Assembly (NCBI GenBank): GCA_049591295.1
Contig: JBAWEQ010000230.1
Location: 11,649 to 75,648 of the forward strand
DNA length: 64,000 nt
DNA from: DTPS01 sp049591295
GTDB taxonomy: Bacteria > Acidobacteriota > UBA4820 > DSQY01
Direction: 5' to 3'
Part shown: positions 1-7,890 of the stretch, piece after piece
How the letters are laid out: every line of letters starts with the position of its first letter
Numbering within the stretch: position 1 is the stretch's first letter
Program-made: the position numbers and the translations under genes
Notes under the pieces: generated by a model
What the model was told of the DNA's origin: nothing
Database searches by the model: none
The model's input: only the letters and a program-made list of their open reading frames with translations

Positions 1-1515
1 CTCCTCTTCGGCCTGCCGATGGTGTGGGGCGTGCTGATCACGGGGGCCGACACCTTCGCGCTCCTCTTCCTGAGCCACCTCGGGATCCGGAAGATGGAGG
101 CCTTGATCCTCGGCCTCATCACGGTTATCGGCACCGGTTTTCTCGTGGAGATCCTGTTGGCCAGACCCGAGTGGGGCGGCGTGGCAAGAGGATTCCTCCC
201 GATCCTGCCCGACAAGGCGGCCCTCTTCGTCGCCATCGGAATGCTGGGGGCGACGGTCATGCCCCACAACCTCTACCTGCACAGCTCCCTGGTCCAGAGC
301 AGGACCATCGGGGACACCCTGAAGGAGAAATGGCAGGCCATCAAGCTCAATACGCTGGACTCCGCGGTGGCCCTGAACATGGCTTTCCTCGTAAACGCCG
401 CCATCCTCATCATGGCGGCGGCCGTCTTCTACCGCTCGGGGCACCGGGAGGTGGCGGAGATCCAGGACGCCTACCGTTTGCTGGAACCCATCCTCGGCGT
501 GGCAGTAGCTCCCGTGGCCTTCGCGTTGGCCCTTCTGGCCTCAGGCCAAAGCTCAACCATCACGGGCACCCTGGCGGGCCAGATCGTGATGGAGGGCTTC
601 CTCAACATCCGCATCGCGCCCTGGCTGCGGCGCCTCATCACGCGGCTGCTGGCCATCGTCCCCGCGGTCCTGACGCTCATCTACTTCGGCGAGCGGGGCA
701 CGGGCCCCCTCCTGGTCCTTTCTCAGGTGGTCCTTTCCCTGCAGCTCCCCTTCGCCATCATCCCGCTCGTGCACTTCGTCTCCGACAGGAAGCAGATGGG
801 CGAACTGGCCATCGGCCGGCCCACGAAGGTCCTGGCGTGGGTCACGGCCGCCGTCGTGGTCGTTCTGAACGCCAAGCTGGTATCCGACTGGCTCGCGGAG
901 TGGACCCACGCCGCGGGAGACCGGGCTCTCTGGATCCTTCTGGTGGCCGTCCCACTCAACCTGGCCGTCGGCGGCCTTTTGCTGTACGTTACGGTCAAGC
1001 CTTGGGTGGGGGGCCTGGCTCGGCGTGCGCCAGCGGCCCCGCGGATGGGAGTGCACGCCCCCTCGGAGGGGTTGGACCTGGAGATGGCCGCCAGTCCGTA
1101 CAAGAAGATCGCGGTTGCCCTGGACTTCTCGGGCCGGGACGGAGCCATCCTGAAGGAGACCCTGAAGATGGCCGGCGACGGTCGTCCGGAGCTGGCGCTC
1201 ATGCACGTCGTCGAGAGTGCCGGGGCTCGGTTCCTGGGAAAGGACTCGGCTGACGAGGAGAGCCAGCACGACGCCGAGCGCCTGGAGGGCTACGCCGAGA
1301 CGCTGAGAGCGAAGGGCTTCAAGGTAACGACGAAGCTCGGCAGGGGCAAGCCGGTGCCCGTACTGGCGGCCATGATCGAGGAGTTCGGGCCCGACCTGGT
1401 GGTCCTGGGCGCCCACGGCCACCGCTTCTTGCTCGACCTCTTCCTCGGCTCCACCGCCGACGCGCTCCGCCACCGCATCCAAACCAGCGTCCTCGTGGTC
1501 GGCAAGGGACGCTGA
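1..1515 (+). CDS. Nramp-family divalent metal transporter with C-terminal universal stress (UspA) domain, 5' partial
   Basis: Proton-coupled Mn2+/Fe2+ importer of the inner membrane by family. The frame is open at base 1, so the start and the first transmembrane segments (including the metal-binding DPGN helix) lie outside the window. The Nramp signature MPHNLYLHSSLVQSR is visible at about bases 259-303, followed by the usual hydrophobic helices to about base 1010. After a short linker a UspA domain (bases ~1090-1512) begins with YKKIAVALDFS and ends with the ATP-binding pattern G-x2-G-x9-G-S-T (GAHGHRFLLDLFLGST). Usp domains bind ATP and may tie transport to stress or energy state; that is inference. 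The fusion is a single uninterrupted frame ending in TGA, with no plausible internal start at the junction. Confidence 0.93.
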   Translation, partial: LLFGLPMVWGVLITGADTFALLFLSHLGIRKMEALILGLITVIGTGFLVEILLARPEWGGVARGFLPILPDKAALFVAIGMLGATVMPHNLYLHSSLVQSRTIGDTLKEKWQAIKLNTLDSAVALNMAFLVNAAILIMAAAVFYRSGHREVAEIQDAYRLLEPILGVAVAPVAFALALLASGQSSTITGTLAGQIVMEGFLNIRIAPWLRRLITRLLAIVPAVLTLIYFGERGTGPLLVLSQVVLSLQLPFAIIPLVHFVSDRKQMGELAIGRPTKVLAWVTAAVVVVLNAKLVSDWLAEWTHAAGDRALWILLVAVPLNLAVGGLLLYVTVKPWVGGLARRAPAAPRMGVHAPSEGLDLEMAASPYKKIAVALDFSGRDGAILKETLKMAGDGRPELALMHVVESAGARFLGKDSADEESQHDAERLEGYAETLRAKGFKVTTKLGRGKPVPVLAAMIEEFGPDLVVLGAHGHRFLLDLFLGSTADALRHRIQTSVLVVGKGR

Positions 1516-1823
1516 GCGGGGGAGCGGAGCCTCCCATTCCACCGGTATCCCAATTGCCTTCGATTCATCAGGGCCGGGTCGTGGAGAGGCAGCCCCGCGG
1601 ATGGCGGGACTTGAAGGGGGACTCGGGGCTAGTGTCCTGTCTCATTGGTTCCTTGAACAAGCTTGGGCGGTGTGACAGGACACGAAGGGGTGCGGGGAAG
1701 GCACTTCCCCGCTCTTTCGGGGTAACAGCCTGCCGGAGGCAGGCGTCCTAGGGGCGGAGCCCCTTGGGAAGTGTGGCGTCTCTGGCCCAACCCAATGATT
1801 CAAGTTATTCCTGAGACGCCACA
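1516..1823. other. Hairpin-rich intergenic region
   Basis: There is no credible gene here. The convergent ends of the Nramp-Usp gene and the DUF4404 gene flank a run of five hairpins between 1631 and 1825 (described separately). Bases 1516-1630 show nothing I can name. Confidence 0.6.
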
Positions 1824-1825
1824 CT
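1631..1825. repeat. Composite palindromic element: two inverted homologous hairpins flanking three smaller hairpins
   Basis: The left palindrome has perfect 10-bp arms GTGTCCTGTC (1632-1641) and GACAGGACAC (1674-1683). The right one has perfect 13-bp arms AGTGTGGCGTCTC (1770-1782) and GAGACGCCACACT (1813-1825). Read on the opposite strand, the right palindrome resembles the left one (AGTGT..-GTCTCA, CTTGAA, TTGGGC in the same order), so the two are inverted relatives. Their stems differ by paired changes (CC/GG versus GG/CC, T-A versus C-G). Between them lie hairpins at 1692-1712 (9-bp stem), 1729-1743 and 1750-1764 (6-bp stems, GGA loops). The right arm overlaps the stop codon of the DUF4404 gene, for which it may serve as terminator. 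This resembles REP/BIME or MITE-type elements; no transposase is nearby. Confidence 0.7.
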
Positions 1826-2123
1826 AGATCCCCAGGCCGCTGAGGGTGTCGACGACCTGTGCAACGGCCCAGGCGAGGTCGGGGTGGCTGGTCTCGAACA
1901 GGGCCATGGAGTCTTGCAGGCGCTCGCGCAGTGAGTGCTCGCGCTGGAAGGGGGGCTCGCCCGGGTTTTCAAGGAGCTCCCGGGTGTCCCGCATGAGGTC
2001 GCGAAGCAGCTCCCGGGTAGGCTCGTCGACGTTCCTGGCCTGCTGGAGCTGGTCGTGAAGCGCCTGAAGCTTCTCCCTGAGCTCCTCCGGGTTCTGAACG
2101 GGGACTTGCTTCTCGTCCGGCAT
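1824..2123 (-). CDS. DUF4404 family protein
   Basis: Small soluble protein of 99 residues, function unknown. It matches what I know of the DUF4404 family: an N-terminal ELREKLQALHDQLQ helix, a middle acidic helix around TRELLRDLMRDTRELLE, and a C-terminal FETSHPDLAWAVAQVVDTLS block ending in LGI. It is probably all-helical and contains no cysteines or membrane segments. The ATG at 2123 is chosen because AAAAGGAGGCCTTCG precedes it with good spacing; an in-frame TTG 24 bases upstream has no ribosome site. It lies 69 bases downstream of priA on the same strand and could be the last gene of that long run. Its TAG stop is embedded in the right arm of a 13-bp inverted repeat. Confidence 0.75.
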   Translation of the reverse strand: MPDEKQVPVQNPEELREKLQALHDQLQQARNVDEPTRELLRDLMRDTRELLENPGEPPFQREHSLRERLQDSMALFETSHPDLAWAVAQVVDTLSGLGI

Positions 2124-2192
2124 CGAAGGCCTCCTTTTCCTGTTCAAGTATGAGGCCTCGGAGCCCCGGGAGCCAGCACCGGCCTGGTGCCT

Positions 2193-4610
2193 CTACATCA
2201 GGACGTAGGGATCCACCTCCACCAGCATGTCGCGTCCGCTGTGCGGGCCGAGGGGGCCGTCCAGGAGGCCCGCGAGAAGAGTCTGGAGGCGCCTGCGCTC
2301 CCGGCTCCTCAGAAGGATGTGCTTGCGGTAGCGCCCCTCCAGGCGGGGGATGGGAGGGTCCACCGGGCCGAGGAGCCTGACCTCGCGGTCGGCACAGGCG
2401 CGCAGGTGCCGCTCGGCCTGGCGGGACAGGTCCTCGACCTTGGCGGGGTCGGCGTGGCGGAACTCGATCCGCGCCAGGGCCGCGGCGGGAGGGTAACCCA
2501 CTGTTTTCCTGTACCGGATGTCCTTCTCGTAGAAGCTCACGAAGTCGTGGGTGGTGGCGGCCTGGACGGCGTAGTGCTCCGGATGGAAGGACTGGAGGAC
2601 CACCCGGCCGGGAAGGCGGCCCCGTCCGGCACGGCCGGCGGCCTGCGTGATGAGCTGGAAGGTGCGCTCGGCGGCCCGAAAGTCGGGCAGCCCCAGCAAG
2701 AAGTCGGCGGAGAGGATGCCCACGAGCGTGACGTTGGGGATGTCGTGGCCCTTGGCCACCATCTGCGTGCCCGCCATGACGGAGATGCGCCCGGCCTCGA
2801 AGTCCCGCCAGAGTGTGTCGAAGGCCCGGGCGGTCCTCACCGCGTCGCGGTCCATGCGGGCCACCCGCACGCCGGGGAGAGCCTGTGCCACGGCCTCCTC
2901 GACCTTCTCCGTGCCCTCGCCCAGAAACTGGAGGATCTCCCCCCCGCAGAAGGGGCACTGCTGGGGGATCGGGATCTGGCGGCCGCAGTAGTGGCACTTG
3001 AGGTGAAGGGCCTTGCGGTGGAAGGTCATGGCCACCGCGCAGGCCTCGCACTGGATGGTCCGTCCGCACTGCCGGCACAGGACGAAGGTGGCGTATCCCA
3101 GCCGGTTCCTCAAGAGGACCGCCTGGCGGCCCTGGGCGAGCTCCTCCTGGAGCGCCCCGGCGAGGGCCCGGGACAGGGTCGTCTTGGCGCCCGTGGCGCG
3201 GAACTCCTCCCGCATGTCCACGACCTGGACCGGAGGCAGGACCGCCGTTCCGGTCCGTTCGGGCAGGGTGAGCAGGCTGTATTTTCCCGCCTCGGTGGCG
3301 TTGTAGTAGGACTCCACGGAGGGGGTCGCCGAGCCCAGGACCACGGGGACTCCGGCCAGCATGGCCCGAATCACCGCCATGTCCCGCGCGTGGTAGCGGG
3401 GGAAGTCCTGCTGTTTGTAGCTTCCGTCGTGCTCCTCGTCCACCACCACGAGCCTGAGGTCGGGCAGGGGAGCGAAGAGGGCCGAGCGGGGGCCGATCAC
3501 CACCTTGGCGCCGCCCCTGGCCACGCGCAGCCACTGCCGAACCCTCTCGTGTTCGGTCATGGAGGAGTGGAGAATGGCCACGGAGCTACCGAAACGCTCG
3601 ATCAGGCGCCGCGCGAGAAACGACGCCAGCGAGATCTCGGGCACGAGGTAGAGCGCCGTTCCACCGGAGGCCAGGGCCTCCTCCATGAGCCTCAGGTAGA
3701 CTTCGGTCTTTCCCGATCCCGTGACGCCGAACAGGAGAAAGGCCCGGTGGCGGGCCTCGCGCAGACAGTCGCGCACGGCGCACACCGCCTCCTCCTGGGC
3801 GCCGTTGAGCACGTGCGGCGAGGCGCGGCCGGGGAGCCTCGCCGTGAGAAGGTCGAAGAGCTCCACCCAACCCGCCTCCGCCATCTCCGAGAGGACGTGC
3901 TGGGGAACCCTCGCGGCGTGCGCCACCTGGGACACGGTGGGAAAACCGCGCTGCTCGAAATTGAGGAGCGCCGAGAGGGTCTTGGCGAAGAATTTCGGCT
4001 GGCCCTGATCGGAAGCCATGGCCCGCGCCTCATCGGGAGGTATCAGGAGGGCTACGCGGTCCTGCCCCGCATAGCGGCGGCGGGCAGTCCACTGCGTATG
4101 CTCGATCACCAGTTCCTGGCGCACCGCCTCCTGGACCCAGAGCGTCGCGGAGGGCCCGAGGAGCGCCCTTAGGGTCGCCAGGCTCCGGGGACCGCCGCGG
4201 AGGGCCTCTGCGAGCGGACCGAGGGTGTGGCCGTCCGGCAGATCGCAGCCGGGCACCCATTCGTAGCTGGAGCGGGCGGAGGGATCGAGCCCCGAGGGGT
4301 AGGCGCAGTGGAGGACCGACCCCCATGAGACCAGGTAGTAGTCGGCGATCCAGCGGGTCAGGGCCAGGATGTCGGGCGGAAGGAGCGGGCTTCGGTCCAG
4401 CACCTCTTCCAGGGGGCGGAGCGTCTCGGGCGGTGCGCTCCCCGGATCGTCCACCGCGATGCCGATGTGGTGGGTCCTGGCGAAGGGAACGCGCACCCGG
4501 CACCCGGGCCCGGGGACGGGCTGGCCGGCCGGGACGGCGTAGGTGAAGGTGCCGCGGACGGGGATGGGGAGGGCGACCTGCACGCTGGGCCCCCGGGTCC
4601 CACCGGTCAT
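2193..4610 (-). CDS. priA: Primosomal protein N' (PriA), replication restart 3'-5' DNA helicase
   Basis: PriA recognises stalled or collapsed forks and loads the replisome. The 805-residue protein has the family's order: N-terminal 3' DNA-binding domain (VALPIPVRGTFTYAVP), Walker A VTGSGKTEVY near residue 295, DEAH-type box VVVDEEHDGSYKQQ, motif III GSATPS, and then the zinc-binding insertion with CRQCGRTIQCEAC and CHYCGRQ...CPFCGGE (eight cysteines). The helicase C-terminal motifs GTQMVAKGHDIPNVTLVGI and QAAGRAGRG follow. Its ATG overlaps the lpxK stop as ATGA, so translation is probably coupled. In-frame codons further upstream lie inside lpxK and have no ribosome site. Confidence 0.97.
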   Translation of the reverse strand: MTGGTRGPSVQVALPIPVRGTFTYAVPAGQPVPGPGCRVRVPFARTHHIGIAVDDPGSAPPETLRPLEEVLDRSPLLPPDILALTRWIADYYLVSWGSVLHCAYPSGLDPSARSSYEWVPGCDLPDGHTLGPLAEALRGGPRSLATLRALLGPSATLWVQEAVRQELVIEHTQWTARRRYAGQDRVALLIPPDEARAMASDQGQPKFFAKTLSALLNFEQRGFPTVSQVAHAARVPQHVLSEMAEAGWVELFDLLTARLPGRASPHVLNGAQEEAVCAVRDCLREARHRAFLLFGVTGSGKTEVYLRLMEEALASGGTALYLVPEISLASFLARRLIERFGSSVAILHSSMTEHERVRQWLRVARGGAKVVIGPRSALFAPLPDLRLVVVDEEHDGSYKQQDFPRYHARDMAVIRAMLAGVPVVLGSATPSVESYYNATEAGKYSLLTLPERTGTAVLPPVQVVDMREEFRATGAKTTLSRALAGALQEELAQGRQAVLLRNRLGYATFVLCRQCGRTIQCEACAVAMTFHRKALHLKCHYCGRQIPIPQQCPFCGGEILQFLGEGTEKVEEAVAQALPGVRVARMDRDAVRTARAFDTLWRDFEAGRISVMAGTQMVAKGHDIPNVTLVGILSADFLLGLPDFRAAERTFQLITQAAGRAGRGRLPGRVVLQSFHPEHYAVQAATTHDFVSFYEKDIRYRKTVGYPPAAALARIEFRHADPAKVEDLSRQAERHLRACADREVRLLGPVDPPIPRLEGRYRKHILLRSRERRRLQTLLAGLLDGPLGPHSGRDMLVEVDPYVLM

Positions 4611-5647
4611 GGCCCCGCTCCGACCAGCTTCCGCAGGATCCGATCCAGATGGCCGTCCGGGTCTTCCACCCTCGCCTCCAGGCGCGGGAAGAGGAGGGGA
4701 GCCGGACCCGGCCAGAGCGGCGCCCACTTCACGTGGTCCTTCTCGGTGGTCAGGACGGCGCGGGCGTGCGTCCGCTCAACCTCGTCGAGGAGGCGCTGGA
4801 GCCTGGAGCCGTCGGGACGCGCGTGGTCCGGCCAGGCCAGGCTCGCTTCGAGCCTCAGGCCGGCCTCCCGGGCCTGCTGGAAAAAGGCGCCCGGGTTGCC
4901 GATCCCGGCGAAGGCCACCAGGGGGAGGCCCCTTAACGCCTCCCAGGAGCCGAACGGAGAGGCGGGCTCGGGCGCGGAGACCCACTCGAAGCGCACGCCT
5001 GCGCGCGGGACGCCCTCCACCCGGGAGGCCAGCCGCGCGGGCAGGTCCGATATGCTTCCCCTGGTCACTACCACGAGATCCGCCCTCCTGGCCGCCCGCA
5101 GCGGCTCCCTCAGCCGTCCCACGGGCGGGGCGTGGAGGTCCTGCGGGCGAGAGGCGTCCACGAGGAGGAGATCGGCCTCGCGCCGGACGCGCACGTGCTG
5201 GAACGCGTCGTCCAGCAAAAGAACGTTGGCGCGGCCAGCGACAAGCGCCGCACCCTCCTCTCGCCGTTCGGCCACGGCTACGGCCACGCCCGGCAGGCTC
5301 CGGGCCAGAAGCAGCGCCTCCTCGCCCACAGCCTCGGGAGGGCTGTCGGGCGTCACCAGAGAGGCCCCGACGGTGGCGCGCCCGTATCCCCTGAGGAGCA
5401 CGGCGGGTCTGAGCCCCATGGCCTGGAGGCGGCGGGCCAGGTGGATCGTGAAGGGGGTCTTGCCGGTTCCTCCGAAGGTGAGGTTGCCCACGGAGAGCGC
5501 AGGGAGCCCGAGGCTGACCCCTCGGCCGCGGCGGGCCATCAGGCTCGTCTTGGCAGCCGACATGGCCAAGAAGAGAGCCCCCAGAGGCCAGAGCGCATAG
5601 GCCCACGCGGGTGCTTTCTCCGAGATCCGGGATTCTCCCTCCGCCAT
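4607..5647 (-). CDS. lpxK: Tetraacyldisaccharide 4'-kinase (LpxK), lipid A biosynthesis
   Basis: LpxK is an inner-membrane-associated kinase that phosphorylates the 4' position of the lipid A disaccharide. Evidence is the N-terminal hydrophobic segment (AYALWPLGALFLAMSAAK), the diagnostic SVGNLTFGGTGKTPF P-loop near residues 54-68, LLRGYGR, and the DDAFQH motif near residue 140. Its 346 residues match family length. It overlaps priA by four bases (ATGA). The ATG at 5647 lacks a strong ribosome site, so the exact start is less certain than the identity. Its presence is the clearest sign of a lipid A-bearing outer membrane in this window. Confidence 0.96.
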   Translation of the reverse strand: MAEGESRISEKAPAWAYALWPLGALFLAMSAAKTSLMARRGRGVSLGLPALSVGNLTFGGTGKTPFTIHLARRLQAMGLRPAVLLRGYGRATVGASLVTPDSPPEAVGEEALLLARSLPGVAVAVAERREEGAALVAGRANVLLLDDAFQHVRVRREADLLLVDASRPQDLHAPPVGRLREPLRAARRADLVVVTRGSISDLPARLASRVEGVPRAGVRFEWVSAPEPASPFGSWEALRGLPLVAFAGIGNPGAFFQQAREAGLRLEASLAWPDHARPDGSRLQRLLDEVERTHARAVLTTEKDHVKWAPLWPGPAPLLFPRLEARVEDPDGHLDRILRKLVGAGP

Positions 5648-5720
5648 CGCAGCACCCCCGCGGCGCCGAGCGAGCGGGCGCCGCCGGCCTCAGGATACCG
5701 CACTTGAGGGCTGCTTAGGG

Positions 5721-6752
5721 TTACTCCACGATCCCGTCGCGGAGGGCGTTCAGGCTGTGTACGGGCACGGGGTGGAAGACGTCGCGCCAGGGGTTGTAGA
5801 GGGCCCGGTAGGAGAAGCCGTGGTTGCCCTGGCCGCCCATGGCCGTCCATCCCCGGAGCAGGTAGGGGCAGGCGTCATTGAAGCAGACGTACAGGTAGGG
5901 GACCTCCCATTCCGTGAAGGGGGTTTGGGGCACGGCCCACTTGCTCATCTGCTCGCCGCAGTAGGGGCAGCGCAGGGTGGCTCGGGTCTCGCGCTTGCGG
6001 GATTCCACAACCTCGGGGGGAGGAAGGGGGACGGTCTCGAGTTCGGGATCGGGACGGCCGGGCCTGGAAGCGTCTCCTCCGCTCCGCTCGGCGTAGACCG
6101 CGTAGACCGGATCACTGGGAATTCCGCATCCGGCGTACTGGTCCTGGGCGGGCCTGGGAAGGCCCTTGGAGAGGAAGGTGCGGGGGCGCTGGAATCCCCC
6201 AGCCAGATGGAAGAACTCTTCAACGAGGCCCAATCGGACCCCCTCGCTCGATTCCCGCCAGATCTTGACGGCCTTCGGGGGAAACATCCGGTTCGAAAAG
6301 ACCACGAGGAAAAGCCCGCCTCGTTTCAGCACCCGGGCGACCTCCCGGAAAACCTCGACGGGCCGGGTCAGGTAGTCCACGGAAACGGTGTTCAGCACTG
6401 CGTCGAAGGTGCCGTCTGCGAAGGGCAATCGCGGGTCTCGGTTGAGGTCGTGGAGGAGGCGGGACGTGAGGGCGGGATTGTCCGCCATCTCTCTGCCGTT
6501 GAGGCCGAGCCCGACGACGCTGGAGGGGGCCAGGGCAGGAGGAAGATGGGAATCCAGGCTCGCCATGAGATCCAGAATGGCCGGGGCCTCCTCCACCACC
6601 AGGGTGCCGATGATCCTGGAGACGGTCCGGAGGGCCGTCTCGTCCAGGTGGCTCACCCGACGGGCCACGGCGTAGAACGCCGAATCGTCGGAGTCGTCCA
6701 GGCGCGAGAAATCGTCGGTTGTGAAGGGGTTCATTTCTCTCGCTTCGTCCAT
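5721..6752 (-). CDS. Class I SAM-dependent methyltransferase with C-terminal zinc-ribbon region
   Basis: The protein has 343 residues. The middle part has a UbiE-like methyltransferase core: VVGLGLNGREM, LPFADGTFDAVLNTVSVDYL (acidic post-strand motif and active face) and EVFREVARVLKRGGLFLVVF. The glycine-rich SAM loop is atypical (GLGLNGREM). The C-terminus carries CPYCGEQ and, 20-odd residues later, CFNDACPYL, a four-cysteine zinc-ribbon-like arrangement, then an aromatic-rich tail that names no substrate. Start ATG 6752 is preceded by AGAAGGAGGTCCG. Substrate unknown. It lies between the ThiF-like gene and lpxK on the same strand, with gaps of 121 and 73 bases. Confidence 0.75.
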   Translation of the reverse strand: MDEAREMNPFTTDDFSRLDDSDDSAFYAVARRVSHLDETALRTVSRIIGTLVVEEAPAILDLMASLDSHLPPALAPSSVVGLGLNGREMADNPALTSRLLHDLNRDPRLPFADGTFDAVLNTVSVDYLTRPVEVFREVARVLKRGGLFLVVFSNRMFPPKAVKIWRESSEGVRLGLVEEFFHLAGGFQRPRTFLSKGLPRPAQDQYAGCGIPSDPVYAVYAERSGGDASRPGRPDPELETVPLPPPEVVESRKRETRATLRCPYCGEQMSKWAVPQTPFTEWEVPYLYVCFNDACPYLLRGWTAMGGQGNHGFSYRALYNPWRDVFHPVPVHSLNALRDGIVE

Positions 6753-6873
6753 CGGACCTCCTTCTGCCGCCGCCGCCCCCCGCACCGCTTCCGGGGATTC
6801 GGATTGATCAGGGAAACCGAGGGTAGCGCCCCAAAATTTCGGATGGAGGGGGGAAGGGCCGGCTGGGCCGGCG

Positions 6874-7890
6874 TCAGATGCCGAGATAGCGGGCGTACAG
6901 GGCGCGGGCGCGGGCCGGGTCGCCGGTCTTCTGGATGAGGGCCCGGCCGTCCGGATAGAGGGTGACCGGGTGCCCCTCCCATTCGGTCTGGATCAGGTAG
7001 GGGTTCTCGAAGATGGGTCCGGCCGTGGCGAGCCTGGCCTTCACGGCCGCCAGGTCCAGGCGGGTTCCCTTGGGTGCCAGGACGAGAATGCCGTCACGAC
7101 CGCAGACCCGGTGGGTCCGGCTCACTCCCCGCTCCTCCAGGAAGTCGAATCGTCCGGCTCCGCAGCACGGGCACGCGGGATCGCGCGGGACCTCGACCCG
7201 ACTGAAGGACCAGGTTTGGAGGTCCACGGTCAGCAGACCTCCGGCCACGAGGTCTCCGCGCCCGGCGAGGAGTTTGAGGGCTTCGCCGGCCTGTAAGGAG
7301 CCCACCGCACCCACGGCGGGTCCTATCACGCCCGCCGTATCGCAGGTGGGCGAGGAGCCGGCGGGGGGCGGCGCGGGAAAGCAGCACCGCAGACAGCCCC
7401 TCTTCCCCGGTTCCACCACCAGCACGGAGCCGTAGCTGGAAACGGCCCCGCCGTAGACCCAGGGCTTCCCTGACTTCACGGCGGCGTCGTTCAGGAGATA
7501 GCGGGTCTCGAAGTTGTCCGTGCCGTCCACGACCATCTCGCACCGGGCGAAGAGGTCCGTGGCCAGCTCGGGGTCCAGGTCCGCGCTGTGGGCCTCCACC
7601 TCAAGGTCTCTCCGGGCTTCCAGGAGATGGTTCTGGGCGGCCACGGCCTTGGGAAGGCGCCTCTCGCAGTCTTCCTCGGTGTACAGGAGCTGACGGGTCA
7701 GATTGGAAACTTCCACGAAGTCCCGGTCCACCAGGACTAGAGCCCCGACGCCGGCCCTGGCCAGGAAGGCCGAGGAGACGCATCCGAGGGCGCCCAGCCC
7801 CACGATCCCCACGCGGGCTCCGGCGATGCGGGCTTGGCCCGCATCACCAATCCACGGAAGGAGCCGCTGCCGGCTGAAGCGGTCGGTCAC
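6874..7890 (-). CDS. ThiF/MoeB/HesA-family adenylyltransferase (E1-like)
   Basis: Enzymes of this family adenylate the C-terminal glycine of a ubiquitin-like sulfur carrier (MoaD or ThiS). In the 338-residue product the nucleotide-binding motif VGIVGLGALGC is near residue 27, followed by DRDFVEVSNLTRQLLY, VDGTDNFETRYLLND and TCDTAGVIGPAVGAVGSLQA, all standard MoeB/ThiF blocks. Zinc cysteines are CLRCC and CPCC. Instead of a rhodanese domain it ends in a ~75-residue C-terminal region (after RTHRVCG) resembling a small carrier-like or regulatory domain. The start is GTG at 7890, overlapping the rodA stop as GTGA. Whether it works in molybdopterin or thiamine synthesis cannot be told here; a mobA gene lies at 44337-44933. 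Confidence 0.85.
   Translation of the reverse strand: MTDRFSRQRLLPWIGDAGQARIAGARVGIVGLGALGCVSSAFLARAGVGALVLVDRDFVEVSNLTRQLLYTEEDCERRLPKAVAAQNHLLEARRDLEVEAHSADLDPELATDLFARCEMVVDGTDNFETRYLLNDAAVKSGKPWVYGGAVSSYGSVLVVEPGKRGCLRCCFPAPPPAGSSPTCDTAGVIGPAVGAVGSLQAGEALKLLAGRGDLVAGGLLTVDLQTWSFSRVEVPRDPACPCCGAGRFDFLEERGVSRTHRVCGRDGILVLAPKGTRLDLAAVKARLATAGPIFENPYLIQTEWEGHPVTLYPDGRALIQKTGDPARARALYARYLGI

Noticed and set aside
1631..1825. Complete insertion sequence
   Set aside because: No transposase frame fits inside 195 bases; at most it is a non-autonomous element.
2187..4172. Long open frame on the strand opposite priA (about 660 codons)
   Set aside because: It is the GC-biased shadow of priA: repetitive Gly/Ala/Arg/His-rich translation, no ribosome site and no recognisable motif.
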